The notes under the pieces were generated by a model that was not told the origin of the DNA, searched no databases, and saw only the letters and a list, made by a program, of their open reading frames with translations. A stretch of 64,000 nucleotides of DNA, from assembly GCA_965209045.1 (NCBI GenBank), contig CBDBPW010000002.1:186001-250000 (forward strand), read 5' to 3'. Position 1 is the first letter of the stretch. Every line of letters starts with the position of its first letter. Source of the stretch: JAJEFO01 sp965209045 (lineage in GTDB: Bacteria; Pseudomonadota; Alphaproteobacteria; Rhodobacterales; Rhodobacteraceae). The translations under genes and the position numbers were made by a program. Below, one piece after another: positions 35,234-42,729 of the stretch.

Positions 35234-35839
35234 ATGAAGATCACCCGCATCGCGGTCTACAAGGTCGATCTTCCGCTCGATCACCCTTACTGGCTCTCGG
35301 GCGGACGGCTCAAGTTCGAGGTGCTCGACGCAACGTTTGTGAGAATCGACACTGACGCCGGCCTGTCCGGATGGGGCGAGGGCACGCCTTGGGGTCACAC
35401 CTACGTCGCCGCGCATGGCCCGGGAATCAGGGCAGGCATCGAGACCATGGCTCCCTTTCTCCTGAACCTCGATCCACGGAAGGTTCTGGTAGTGGAACGG
35501 GCCATGGACCTCGCACTTCCTGGGCATCTTCATGCCAAGGCTCCCATCGACATGGCCTGCTGGGACATCGCAGGCCAGGCTGCAGGCCTGCCAATCTCAG
35601 ACCTGATGGGAGGCGGCTCCCGGACGCCAGCGCCCATCGCCTCTTCGGTCGGCGCCAGGACAATAGAAGACACGCGCGAAGTCATGAGCCGGTATCGCAA
35701 GCGTGGCTACATGGCTCATTCCGTCAAGGTCGGCGGTCACGTTGACCGGGACCTGGCACGAATCCGGGACGTGGAGACACACCGCGGGCCGAACGAGATC
35801 ATCCTCTATGACGCGAATCGAGGCTGGACGCGCCAGCAG
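35234..35839 (+). pseudogene. hpbD: Enolase-superfamily epimerase (hpbD-like), 5' part, interrupted by IS
   Basis: The first 202 codons encode an MR/MLE family N-terminus (MKITRIAVYKVDLPLDHPYWLSGG-like) reaching the barrel strand IILYDANRGWTRQQ, where the metal-ligand Asp lies. The frame then enters the insertion sequence and stops after ATG-CCG-TAA. Joined directly to codon GCG at 37580 it restores a 370-residue protein with normal family length. By memory of characterised members, the sequence closely resembles hydroxyproline-betaine 2-epimerase HpbD; the family level is certain, the exact name less so. The gene is probably inactive in this strain. Confidence 0.85.
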
Positions 35840-35842
35840 ATG

Positions 35843-35854
35843 CCGTAATGGGGC
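35843..35854 (+). repeat. Left subterminal inverted repeat of the IS
   Basis: CCGTAATGGGGC, perfect inverted match to 37565-37576. The boundary to the host gene lies three to seven bases to the left. Confidence 0.85.
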
Positions 35855-35949
35855 GGCGAATCAGGCTGGCGCAGGTCGGGTTCGAAAGGTCGTTGGTCTG
35901 GTGTCGTTGTCCTTGCCGCACACAACATGTGCTATTGTGAGCGGCGGAG

Positions 35950-35967
35950 GCGTTCCGGAGGGAACGC
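35950..35967 (+). other. Hairpin upstream of the transposase ribosome binding site
   Basis: GCGTTCC (35950-35956), loop GGAG, GGAACGC (35961-35967) form a perfect 7-bp stem 35 bases before the transposase ATG. In the leader RNA it could limit translation or be part of an IS-encoded guide RNA. Confidence 0.55.
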
Positions 35968-36002
35968 TTCTCGATCACATTGCAACAGAAAGGACAACGA
36001 CA

Positions 36003-37046
36003 ATGGAAATCTTTATCGGACTGGACGTGTCGCTGGCAAGCACGTCGGTTTGCGCGATCGGCGCCAATGGGAAGACAGTGAACGAAGCAAAAGTGCCTTC
36101 CGATCCCGGATCGCTCGCCGGGCACATGCGCGGGCTGTCTGGAAACATCGTCGCGGTCGGCCTGGAGGCCGGCCCTCAGTCGCAGTGGCTTCACAAGGGA
36201 CTCAGCGAGGCCGGGTTCGAGACCGTGTTGATGGAGACGAAGCGCGTGAAGTCCGCGCTGAAGTCGGCCCCGGTCAAGACGGACCGGCGGGACGCTGAAG
36301 GCATCGCGCAATTGCTGCGCATAGGCTGGTTCCAGCCCGTGCACTGCAAGTCGGTCGCGTCCCAGGAGAAGCGGGCCCTGCTGACCTCGCGCAGCGCGCT
36401 GGTGGAAGGCCTGACGCGGCTCGAGCTCTCCGTGCGCGGCATCCTTCGCAACTTCGGCCTGAAGCTCGGCCGTGTCTCGAAGGGCCGCTGGGAGGAACGG
36501 GTCCGGGACCTGACCGCGGACAACGCGATGCTGTCGGACGCGGTCGGGCCGATCCTGCGGCTGCGCAGGCAGATGCGGAGCGAGCTGGCCATGATGACGA
36601 AGAAGGTCAGGATCCTCGCCAGGTCGGACGCCACGTGCCGGCTGCTGATGACGATGCCCGGTGTGGGCCCGGTCACGGCTCTGACCTTCGTCACCGCGGT
36701 CGACGACCCGTCCCGGTTCCGAAGGGCGAGGGACATCGGCGCCTGGGCGGGGCTGACGCCGAAGCGAAGCCAGTCGGGGGAGCGAGACGTGTCGGGCGAG
36801 ATCACGAGGGCCGGTGACGTCGCGCTGCGCACGGCGCTCTTCCAGGCCGCCACGTCGATGCTGCACCACGGCAAGAGGATGAGCTGGCTGAAGGCCTGGG
36901 CGCTGCGCGTCGCGGGGAGGCGTGGCCAGAAGCGCGCCACGACCGCGCTTGCCCGGCGCATGGGCGTGGTGCTTCTCCGGATGTGGCTGGACGGGACGGA
37001 GTTCCGCTTCGCCCGCGCGGCGGCGATGTCGCCCGATCCGGCATGA
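36003..37046 (+). CDS. IS110/IS1111-family transposase (DEDD recombinase)
   Basis: This 347-residue protein has the N-terminal RuvC-like DEDD domain (IFIGLDVSLAS with the first Asp; VGLEAG with the Glu; KTDRRDAEGIAQLLR with the Asp pair) and the C-terminal transposase_20 domain (MPGVGPVTALTFVTAV, FRRARDIGAWAGLTPKRSQSGERD, including the conserved serine region of the family). Length is typical. The ATG at 36003 has AAAGGA nine bases upstream; the frame is open further upstream, but that part belongs to the host gene and the element's left end. The recombinase is expected to use an element-encoded RNA to choose its target. Confidence 0.95.
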   Translation: MEIFIGLDVSLASTSVCAIGANGKTVNEAKVPSDPGSLAGHMRGLSGNIVAVGLEAGPQSQWLHKGLSEAGFETVLMETKRVKSALKSAPVKTDRRDAEGIAQLLRIGWFQPVHCKSVASQEKRALLTSRSALVEGLTRLELSVRGILRNFGLKLGRVSKGRWEERVRDLTADNAMLSDAVGPILRLRRQMRSELAMMTKKVRILARSDATCRLLMTMPGVGPVTALTFVTAVDDPSRFRRARDIGAWAGLTPKRSQSGERDVSGEITRAGDVALRTALFQAATSMLHHGKRMSWLKAWALRVAGRRGQKRATTALARRMGVVLLRMWLDGTEFRFARAAAMSPDPA

Positions 37047-37564
37047 GAATCGCTGCATCGGATCCGCAGCCTGTGATGAAGAGGGAAGGAGCGGGCTCCG
37101 CCTCCTGAGAGGCGGCCCGTCCACGGACGTCCCCTTGCCGGGACGCGGTCCCCGATGATGTCGTGAAGCGCCTCGTTGCCGAACCGCTCTGTCGCGTTCG
37201 AGCACGATCTGCAGATGGACACTCGGGGACCTGATTGGACCAGGCATCATGTAGGCGGCCAACGAGCTGACCACGGACGGAAGGAAGATGCCCGGCGGCG
37301 GACGCGACGTGGACCTTCCCGGAAACATGGAGGCAAGGCCTTGGACGAAACCTGAACGGCTTCGACCCCGCCGGGGATTGCCTGGTTCGCCTCGCCAGAC
37401 TCGTGAGGTCGCTTCGGCGAACCAGGCAATCCCCGGCTCCGGACCAAAAGCCAACGCCGCTCCCGGCATGACCGCCGCGCCCCTTGCCGCCGGCGCCGGA
37501 ACATTTTTTGCCAGATTCGGGCCTTGTGGCCGCTCATGCACAGGATTCGGTGCTTGACGGTGGG
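37047..37564 (+). ncRNA. Structured non-coding right part of the IS, candidate guide (seek/bridge) RNA
   Basis: The 518 bases after the transposase hold no recognisable protein. They contain a 7-bp GC stem with tetraloop CTGA (37098-37115) and a perfect 22-bp inverted repeat (37370-37391 with 37416-37437, loop 24). In IS1111-type elements the guide RNA is reported to be encoded downstream of the transposase, and this position fits. The RNA boundaries cannot be given from one copy. Confidence 0.4.
37370..37437. repeat. Perfect 22-bp inverted repeat with 24-nt loop
   Basis: The arms 37370-37391 and 37416-37437 are exact reverse complements; each begins or ends in GCCGGGGATTGCC/GGCAATCCCCGGC. 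The DNA or RNA would form a very stable hairpin. It lies inside the non-coding right part of the IS and is much longer than the IS's own 12-bp repeats. Confidence 0.9.
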
Positions 37565-37576
37565 GCCCCATTACGG
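37565..37576 (-). repeat. Right subterminal inverted repeat of the IS
   Basis: GCCCCATTACGG, exact complement of the left repeat, followed by AAG and then the resuming host gene. Confidence 0.85.
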
Positions 37577-37579
37577 AAG

Positions 37580-38086
37580 GCGCTTCGCGTAATGCAAGCG
37601 ACAGAGGATCTCCGCGTCATGTTCGAGCAGCCGTGCGAATCCCTCGACGACATCGCTGCCATCCGTCCGCTGCATTCCGCAACTGTGAGCGTGGACGAGA
37701 GCCTGGTGACGCTTCAGGACGCCACCCGCATCGCCCGCGACGGTCTTGCGGAGGTGTTCGGCATCAAGCTCAACCGGGTTGGCGGACTGACCAAGGCCGC
37801 ACGCATGCGCGACGTCGCGCTTGCCCACGGCATTGACATGTTCATCATGGCCACCGGCGGATCGGTGCTGGCCGACGCCGAGGCGCTTCACCTCGCCGCC
37901 ACGGTGCCGGACATCCATCGGTTGGCGGTCTGGTCCTGCCAAGACATGCTGGCCAAAGACATTGCCCGGGGCCAGGGACCGCGCAACAGGGATGGCCATC
38001 TTCATCTTCCCGAATCGCCGGGCCTTGGCGTTCATCCCGACGAGGCGGCCCTCGGCGAGCCTGTTGCAATCTACAGGTCGACATGA
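37580..38086 (+). pseudogene. hpbD: Enolase-superfamily epimerase (hpbD-like), 3' part after the IS
   Basis: From codon GCG at 37580 the frame continues ALRVMQATEDLRVMFEQP and ends PVAIYRST, 168 residues. It holds the remaining metal ligands and acid/base residues of the family: Glu in FEQPCE, Glu in SVDESLVT and Lys in GIKLNRVGG. There is no start codon of its own with a ribosome binding site near the junction. The concatenation with 35234-35839 is in frame and of normal length, which shows that the IS insertion is the only lesion. Confidence 0.85.
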
Positions 38087-38198
38087 AGGCGCGCCAGCCC
38101 GCAGACCTTCTGCAGCCAAGCTGTCCTGCGGGCTTCGACGGTCGCCTCCTTGCCGGATCGCCGCATCGAGATCCTCGCCTCGCTTCAGGAGCGCGACA

Positions 38199-39302
38199 AT
38201 GAAAATCTCCGCCGTTCGTCTCTGGCACGTGCCGTTGAAGAGCCACGAGGCCTATTACATGGCCGGCGGCAAGACCTGCGACACGGTTGAAACCGTGATC
38301 CTTGCGCTTGACACCGATGCGGGCGTCACAGGCTGGGGAGAGGTCTGTCCGATCCCCGGCTACCTTCCAGCCTACGCACGTGGCGTTCAGCCAGCGATCG
38401 CCGAACTTGCGCCGTTGCTGCTCGGCAGCGACCCGATTGGTCCGGACGCCGTCATGTCCAATGCCGACGCCTGGTTGCAGGGGCACGTCTATGCGAAGTC
38501 CGCGATCGACATTGCGCTTTGGGATCTGGCTGCGAAGGTCGCCGGTCTGCCGCTCTACCGCGTTCTCGGCGGACGCCAGGCGGAATCGATGCCGCTCTAT
38601 CATTCCATCACTTGCGTCGCGCCGGATGAAATGGCGCGCATCGCTCGCGAAGCCAAGGCGCAAGGTATCAGGCAGTTTCAGGTCAAGCTTGGCGCTTCGG
38701 GTGACTGGCGGACCGATGTCGAGCGGTTGACCGAAGTACGAAGGTCCGTAGGACCCGGGCCGCTCGTCTACGGTGACTGGAACATGGGCGCCACGTCGCT
38801 TGATGCCACGCGTGTCGGACGCGCGGTACGCGACCTGGACATCATGCTTGAGCAGCCGTGCCGCACCATCGCCGAGTGCGCCAGGGTGCGAGAGGCGACC
38901 GGTCTTCCGATGAAGCTCGACGAGGCGGCCTTTGACACGGAGACACTCATCGAGGGGCACGCGCGGGCCTGCATGGATGCGGTCGCGCTCAAGCTCTCCA
39001 AGTTCGGCGGCATCTCGGCCTGTCGCACTGCCCGTGACCTCTGCCTGCATTTCGGCGCAAAAATGTGCATCGAGGACACTTGGGGATCGGACATCACCAC
39101 CGCCGCGCTCCTGCACCTGGCGGCCACGACGCCGCCGTCGCGCCTCCTGAACACCTGCGATCTCTCGGGCTATGTCGGCCCGCGCATTGACCCGAACGCA
39201 CCAAGCCGTGATGGAGGATGCATCGCGCCTCCCGAAGGTCCGGGTCTCGGAGTCGATCCCGACCCGGACATCCTTGGAGACCCGGACCTGACATTGGAGT
39301 AG
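38199..39302 (+). CDS. MR/MLE family enzyme, cis-3-hydroxy-L-proline dehydratase-like
   Basis: This 367-residue enolase-superfamily protein has the capping domain start MKISAVRLWHVPLKSHEAYYM, Lys in FQVKLGAS, and metal ligands in YGDWNMG (Asp), LEQPC (Glu) and KLDEAAFD (Asp/Glu), with Lys in ALKLSKFGG. From memory it resembles cis-3-hydroxyproline dehydratases of marine alphaproteobacteria; I rate the subfamily call as moderate. The ATG has AGGAG eight bases upstream. It follows the interrupted hpbD-like gene, so both may belong to hydroxyproline-type betaine or imino-acid catabolism. Its 3' end is repeated at 41158. Confidence 0.88.
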   Translation: MKISAVRLWHVPLKSHEAYYMAGGKTCDTVETVILALDTDAGVTGWGEVCPIPGYLPAYARGVQPAIAELAPLLLGSDPIGPDAVMSNADAWLQGHVYAKSAIDIALWDLAAKVAGLPLYRVLGGRQAESMPLYHSITCVAPDEMARIAREAKAQGIRQFQVKLGASGDWRTDVERLTEVRRSVGPGPLVYGDWNMGATSLDATRVGRAVRDLDIMLEQPCRTIAECARVREATGLPMKLDEAAFDTETLIEGHARACMDAVALKLSKFGGISACRTARDLCLHFGAKMCIEDTWGSDITTAALLHLAATTPPSRLLNTCDLSGYVGPRIDPNAPSRDGGCIAPPEGPGLGVDPDPDILGDPDLTLE

Positions 39303-39389
39303 GACATTGACCACGATCACGACGCAGGCCGGCTGGACGGTGCGTGCAACGACCGTGCCGCCCGCCGGCGAATTGGGCGGTTTCGATCC
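39216..39389 (+). repeat. Diverged direct repeat, copy A
   Basis: About 174 bases spanning the end of the cis-3-hydroxyproline dehydratase-like gene and the following 80 bases match copy B at 41158-41330 almost without gaps, at roughly three quarters identity by eye. Beyond the stop codon at 39300-39302, copy A contains a TTG start and codons (MTTITTQAGW...PPAGELGGFDP) that correspond to the first 28 or so residues of the aminotransferase at 41248, but the frame then decays. Confidence 0.8.
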
Positions 39390-39475
39390 TGCGCAGAATC
39401 CCGGCCCACGCGCGTGCAGGCAGGCCCGCAATCACGGAACTCGCTTCGACGCGGCCCGGCACCAACCCGACCAGG
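39308..39475 (+). pseudogene. 5' relic of a second class III aminotransferase gene
   Basis: A TTG at 39308 with AGGACA before it opens MTTITTQAGWTVRATTVPPAGELGGFDP, homologous to the start MTTTASQTDWIARARTVLPAGGFGNFDP of the intact aminotransferase. After about 28 codons the similarity ends. The rest to 39747 shows no recognisable gene. Confidence 0.6.
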
Positions 39476-39747
39476 ATTGACGCCATCATGTCGACAAACG
39501 AAGCTCGCGACGAACGGCCCGTCCGGAGGCAGGGCCGCGAGCGGACTTGCCTGGCGAGAGCGCCGTCTCCCGCACGGTTGCCCGGACCCAGGGACGCCGG
39601 CCCGGTACAGGCGGCCGAATCATGCCGTTGGCGTCGGCGGTCGTCCGTCGTGCACTCGATCCACGACCCCGACAGCCCCAGAAAGCCCGGATCCTGCCAG
39701 GGTTCCCTCCGCCTCGCGCACCTCCGGCGCCCTCGGAGAAGTCCCGC

Positions 39748-41088
39748 ATGCCGATGATCACCGAAGCCACGCCGATCGTCCATGCCGACAAGATTCCGGA
39801 AGAGGTTGACGTCGTGGTGATCGGCGCCGGGATCATCGGGACCTCTACCGCCTGGTTCCTGGCGCGGCGGGGCGCGAAGGTCGCGCTGATCGAGAAGGGG
39901 CGGGTTGCCGGCGAGCAGTCGAGCCGCAACTGGGGCTGGATCCGTCAGCAGGGTCGGGACCGGGACGAGCTGCCAATCGTGATGGAGTCGAACCGGATAT
40001 GGAGAAGTCTCGCGTCGGAGACCGGGGAGAAGGACCTCGCCTTCGCAGGATGTGGTCTGGCGTATCTCGCCGAGGACGAGCGCACTCTCGCCAAGTACGA
40101 GGAATGGCATGATCTCGCCAGGGAGCACCAGCTCGACACCCGGATGCTTTCGCCGGCGACAGCGCGGGAAGCGTGTCCCGGATTTCAGGGACGGTGGGTC
40201 GGCGGGATGCTGACCCCGAGCGACGGGAGGGCGGAGCCGTTTGTCGCGGTACCTGCGCTGGCGCGCGCGGCACGGCGGGCCGGTGTCTCGATAACGGAGG
40301 GCTGTGCCGTGCGCACCCTCGAAACGAGGGACGGCAAGGTCTCCGGCGTGCACACCGAACGCGGGCCCGTACGGGCCGACCGCGTGGTGCTGGCCGGCGG
40401 TGCCTGGTCCACCTGCTTTGCGCGCAACGCGGGCATTGACCTGCCGCAACTCATCGTCCGATCCACGGTCGGCCGCACCCACCCCGTGGCCGATCACGGG
40501 CTTCCGAACGTTTCCATGCCCGGATTCGCCACGAGTCGCCGTGCGGACGGCGGCCATACCGTGACAACCGGCAACCTCATCGAGCACTACGTTTGCGCCC
40601 GCTCGTTCCAAGACCTGGCCAAGTTCGTGAAGCTGTTGCGGACCTCGGCCAGGAACCTGCGGCTCAGGCCGAAGCCTCCCGCGGGCCATCCAGGCGCCTG
40701 GGGTTCCAGGACGCGCTGGCGTGCCGACGAGGTCACGCCGTTCGAGCGGATGCGCGTGCTCGATCCGTCTCCGTCGAAGGAGGGCCAGAAACGCCTGACG
40801 AAGCATCTCCGCCAGCGGGCGCCCTGGCTGGCAGAGGCCGGCATGGCCGGAGCGTGGGCAGGGATGATCGACGTGACTCCCGATGCCGTGCCATACATCT
40901 GCGAAGTGCCATCGTTTCCGGGACTGTTCATCGGGACCGGCATGAGCGGACACGGCTTCGGGATCGGACCTGGCGTAGGCCGGGTTCTCGCCGACCTCGT
41001 GCTGGAGCGTCCGACCGGCTTCGACTTGTCGCGGTTCCGCTTCGAGCGCTTCGTCGACGGCAGTCCCATTGTCCCCGGCCCCTACTGA
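39748..41088 (+). CDS. DAO-family FAD-dependent oxidoreductase
   Basis: This 446-residue flavoprotein has the N-terminal FAD fold VDVVVIGAGIIGTSTAWFLARRG followed by ALIEKGRVAGEQSSRNWGW, typical of the D-amino acid oxidase/sarcosine oxidase family, and the C-terminal FAD motif GLFIGTGMSGHGFGIGPGVGR. Family members oxidise D-amino acids, sarcosine or N-methyl imino acids. An N-methylproline- or D-proline-like substrate would fit the neighbours, but this is inference. The ATG at 39748 has GGAGAAG eight bases before it. It is bracketed by the two copies of the junction repeat. Confidence 0.9.
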   Translation: MPMITEATPIVHADKIPEEVDVVVIGAGIIGTSTAWFLARRGAKVALIEKGRVAGEQSSRNWGWIRQQGRDRDELPIVMESNRIWRSLASETGEKDLAFAGCGLAYLAEDERTLAKYEEWHDLAREHQLDTRMLSPATAREACPGFQGRWVGGMLTPSDGRAEPFVAVPALARAARRAGVSITEGCAVRTLETRDGKVSGVHTERGPVRADRVVLAGGAWSTCFARNAGIDLPQLIVRSTVGRTHPVADHGLPNVSMPGFATSRRADGGHTVTTGNLIEHYVCARSFQDLAKFVKLLRTSARNLRLRPKPPAGHPGAWGSRTRWRADEVTPFERMRVLDPSPSKEGQKRLTKHLRQRAPWLAEAGMAGAWAGMIDVTPDAVPYICEVPSFPGLFIGTGMSGHGFGIGPGVGRVLADLVLERPTGFDLSRFRFERFVDGSPIVPGPY

Positions 41089-41157
41089 CGGCGCCGGGCC
41101 GGCAATCTCAAGCCATGTCGGCCCCGCCTTGACCCGAGCGCGGCAAGCCTTGAATAA

Positions 41158-41330
41158 GGATTCATCGCGCCTCCGGATGGTCCGGAGCCCGGGATCGGGC
41201 CCGACCTGGACATCGTCGGCGACCCTGACCTGACCCTGGAGAGGACATTGACCACGACCGCATCGCAGACCGACTGGATCGCGCGAGCAAGGACCGTGCT
41301 GCCAGCGGGCGGGTTCGGCAATTTCGATCC
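41158..41330 (+). repeat. Diverged direct repeat, copy B, with 3' relic of an enolase-superfamily gene
   Basis: Positions 41158-41241 encode IAPPDGPEPGIGPDL and DIVGDPDLTLE, matching the C-terminus of the enzyme at 38199-39302 (IAPPEGPGLGVDPDPD, DPDLTLE). The relic has no body: a TAA lies directly upstream at 41155. It reads in frame into the TTG start of the aminotransferase because the stop codon is lost. Confidence 0.8.
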
Positions 41331-42522
41331 CGGCATCGTCGTCCGCGAGGGCCGGGGCGCACGTGTCCGGGACGAAGACGGCAACGAGTATGTCGACTAC
41401 CTGATCGGCTCGGGCCCGTTGATCCTCGGCCACAGCCATCCTGAAGTGCTGGAGGCCGTGGCGGATCAGCTGCCCAGAGGCCAGACCTTCTTCGCCAGCA
41501 ACGCTGTCGGCATAGAGCTTGCGGAAGAGATCTGCCAGGCCCTGCCCTGCGCCGAGCAGATCCGCTTCGTCTCCACGGGCGGCGAGGCGGACATGTACGC
41601 CATGCGGCTGGCCCGCGCCTTCACCGGCCGCGACAAGATCGTCAAGTTCGAAGGCGGCTATCACGGCATGAGCGCCGAGGCACAGATGTCGCTTTCACCC
41701 GAAAGACTCGTGAACTTCCCCGGAGCCGTGCCGGACAGCGCCGGGATTCCCGCGAGTGTCGCGTCCGAAGTGCTGGTGGCGCCATTCAACGACCCGGACT
41801 ACATCCGCTCGCTCCTTGCGGAATGGGGGGATCGGGTTGCCGGCATCATCGTCGAGCCGTTGCAGCGCATCATTCCACCGGATCCCGGATACTTGCAGGT
41901 GCTCCGGGAAGAAGCCGACAAGCATGGCATCGTCCTGATCTTTGACGAAATCGTCACCGGATTCCGGCTTGCCTATGGCGGCGCGCAGGAAACCTACGGC
42001 GTGACGCCCGACATCGCGACGCTGGGCAAGATCATCGGTGGCGGGTTTCCCCTGGCCGCGATCGCCGGACGGGCCAAGATCATGAATCATTTCGACAAGA
42101 GCCTTGCTGGCCCGGACGGCTGGCTGATGCAGGTCGGGACGCTTTCCGGCAACCCGATTGCAGCGGTCGCGGGCCTCAAGACCCTAGAGATCCTGCGGCG
42201 CCCCGGCCAGTACGAGCGCCTGGAAAGTCTCGGCAAGACAGTCATGGGACTGGCCCGCGACGCGCTCGACCCGACGGGCATTCCGTATCGGCTTGTCGGC
42301 GTGCCGTCGCTGTTCGAGGTTGTCTTCGCCGACCGGGCTGTCCGGAACTATCGTGACGTTCAGGCGGCGGACGGCGCCCGCACCGCGTCCTGGAACGAGG
42401 CGCTTCGAGCCCATGGGCTGTTCAAGCCCCCGGGCAAGGCCTATTGCTGCCTCGCCCTCGACGACGACGACCTGGAATTGACGAGGAGCGCCTTCGAGGC
42501 GGCAGCATCGCGGCTCGGCTGA
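41248..42522 (+). CDS. Class III aminotransferase (glutamate-1-semialdehyde aminomutase-like)
   Basis: This 424-residue PLP enzyme has GSGPLILGHSHPEVLEA, the PLP-phosphate region FVSTGGEADMYAMRLARAFTGR, the pyridine-N Asp in LIFDEIVTGFR and the Schiff-base lysine in ATLGKIIGGGFPLAA. It resembles GSA aminomutase, but lacks a tetrapyrrole context and probably acts on a catabolic amine or keto acid. The TTG start at 41248 with AGGACA just upstream is supported by the identical start context in the relic at 39308. It is preceded by the relic of an enolase-superfamily gene. Confidence 0.9.
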   Translation: MTTTASQTDWIARARTVLPAGGFGNFDPGIVVREGRGARVRDEDGNEYVDYLIGSGPLILGHSHPEVLEAVADQLPRGQTFFASNAVGIELAEEICQALPCAEQIRFVSTGGEADMYAMRLARAFTGRDKIVKFEGGYHGMSAEAQMSLSPERLVNFPGAVPDSAGIPASVASEVLVAPFNDPDYIRSLLAEWGDRVAGIIVEPLQRIIPPDPGYLQVLREEADKHGIVLIFDEIVTGFRLAYGGAQETYGVTPDIATLGKIIGGGFPLAAIAGRAKIMNHFDKSLAGPDGWLMQVGTLSGNPIAAVAGLKTLEILRRPGQYERLESLGKTVMGLARDALDPTGIPYRLVGVPSLFEVVFADRAVRNYRDVQAADGARTASWNEALRAHGLFKPPGKAYCCLALDDDDLELTRSAFEAAASRLG

Positions 42523-42729
42523 CGACTTGTCGGACGGCGTCCCGGTACAGTCGCGGGGGTGAACTTGCCGCTGCCGGGCGCAGCGTCGGTGCCGACCTGC
42601 CGGGAACCGGAGTCTGTTCACGCCGTCCGGTCAGGCATGGGGCCGGGAGCCGGAACGGCGTCGCGTCAACGAACGCAGCCGCAAGGCCCTTTCCAAGGAT
42701 TGACCTTCGGCGCACGTCAAACAACCGTA

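Larger units (their letters stand above)
35840..37579 (+). mobile_element. IS110/IS1111-family insertion sequence, about 1740 bp
   Basis: The element interrupts the hpbD-like gene exactly between two codons. A 12-bp perfect inverted repeat CCGTAATGGGGC lies at 35843-35854 and as its complement at 37565-37576. Three bases (37577-37579) remain between the right repeat and the resuming gene. Subterminal, asymmetrically placed repeats are a feature of the IS1111 subgroup of IS110. No clear target duplication is seen, as expected for the family. The single transposase gene is intact, with about 150 bp of non-coding DNA before it and 518 bp after it. The insertion has no other sign of decay and may be recent. 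Confidence 0.88.

Noticed and set aside
35799..37571. A 590-codon open frame antisense to the IS transposase
   Set aside because: It lies opposite an intact, recognisable transposase and an enolase-superfamily gene end, its residue composition is dominated by Arg, Pro and Ala from GC-rich antisense codons, and it has no family features.
39094..41664. An 856-codon open frame antisense to the DAO and aminotransferase genes
   Set aside because: The plus-strand genes have complete motifs; the antisense protein shows no domain and is explained by high GC at third positions.
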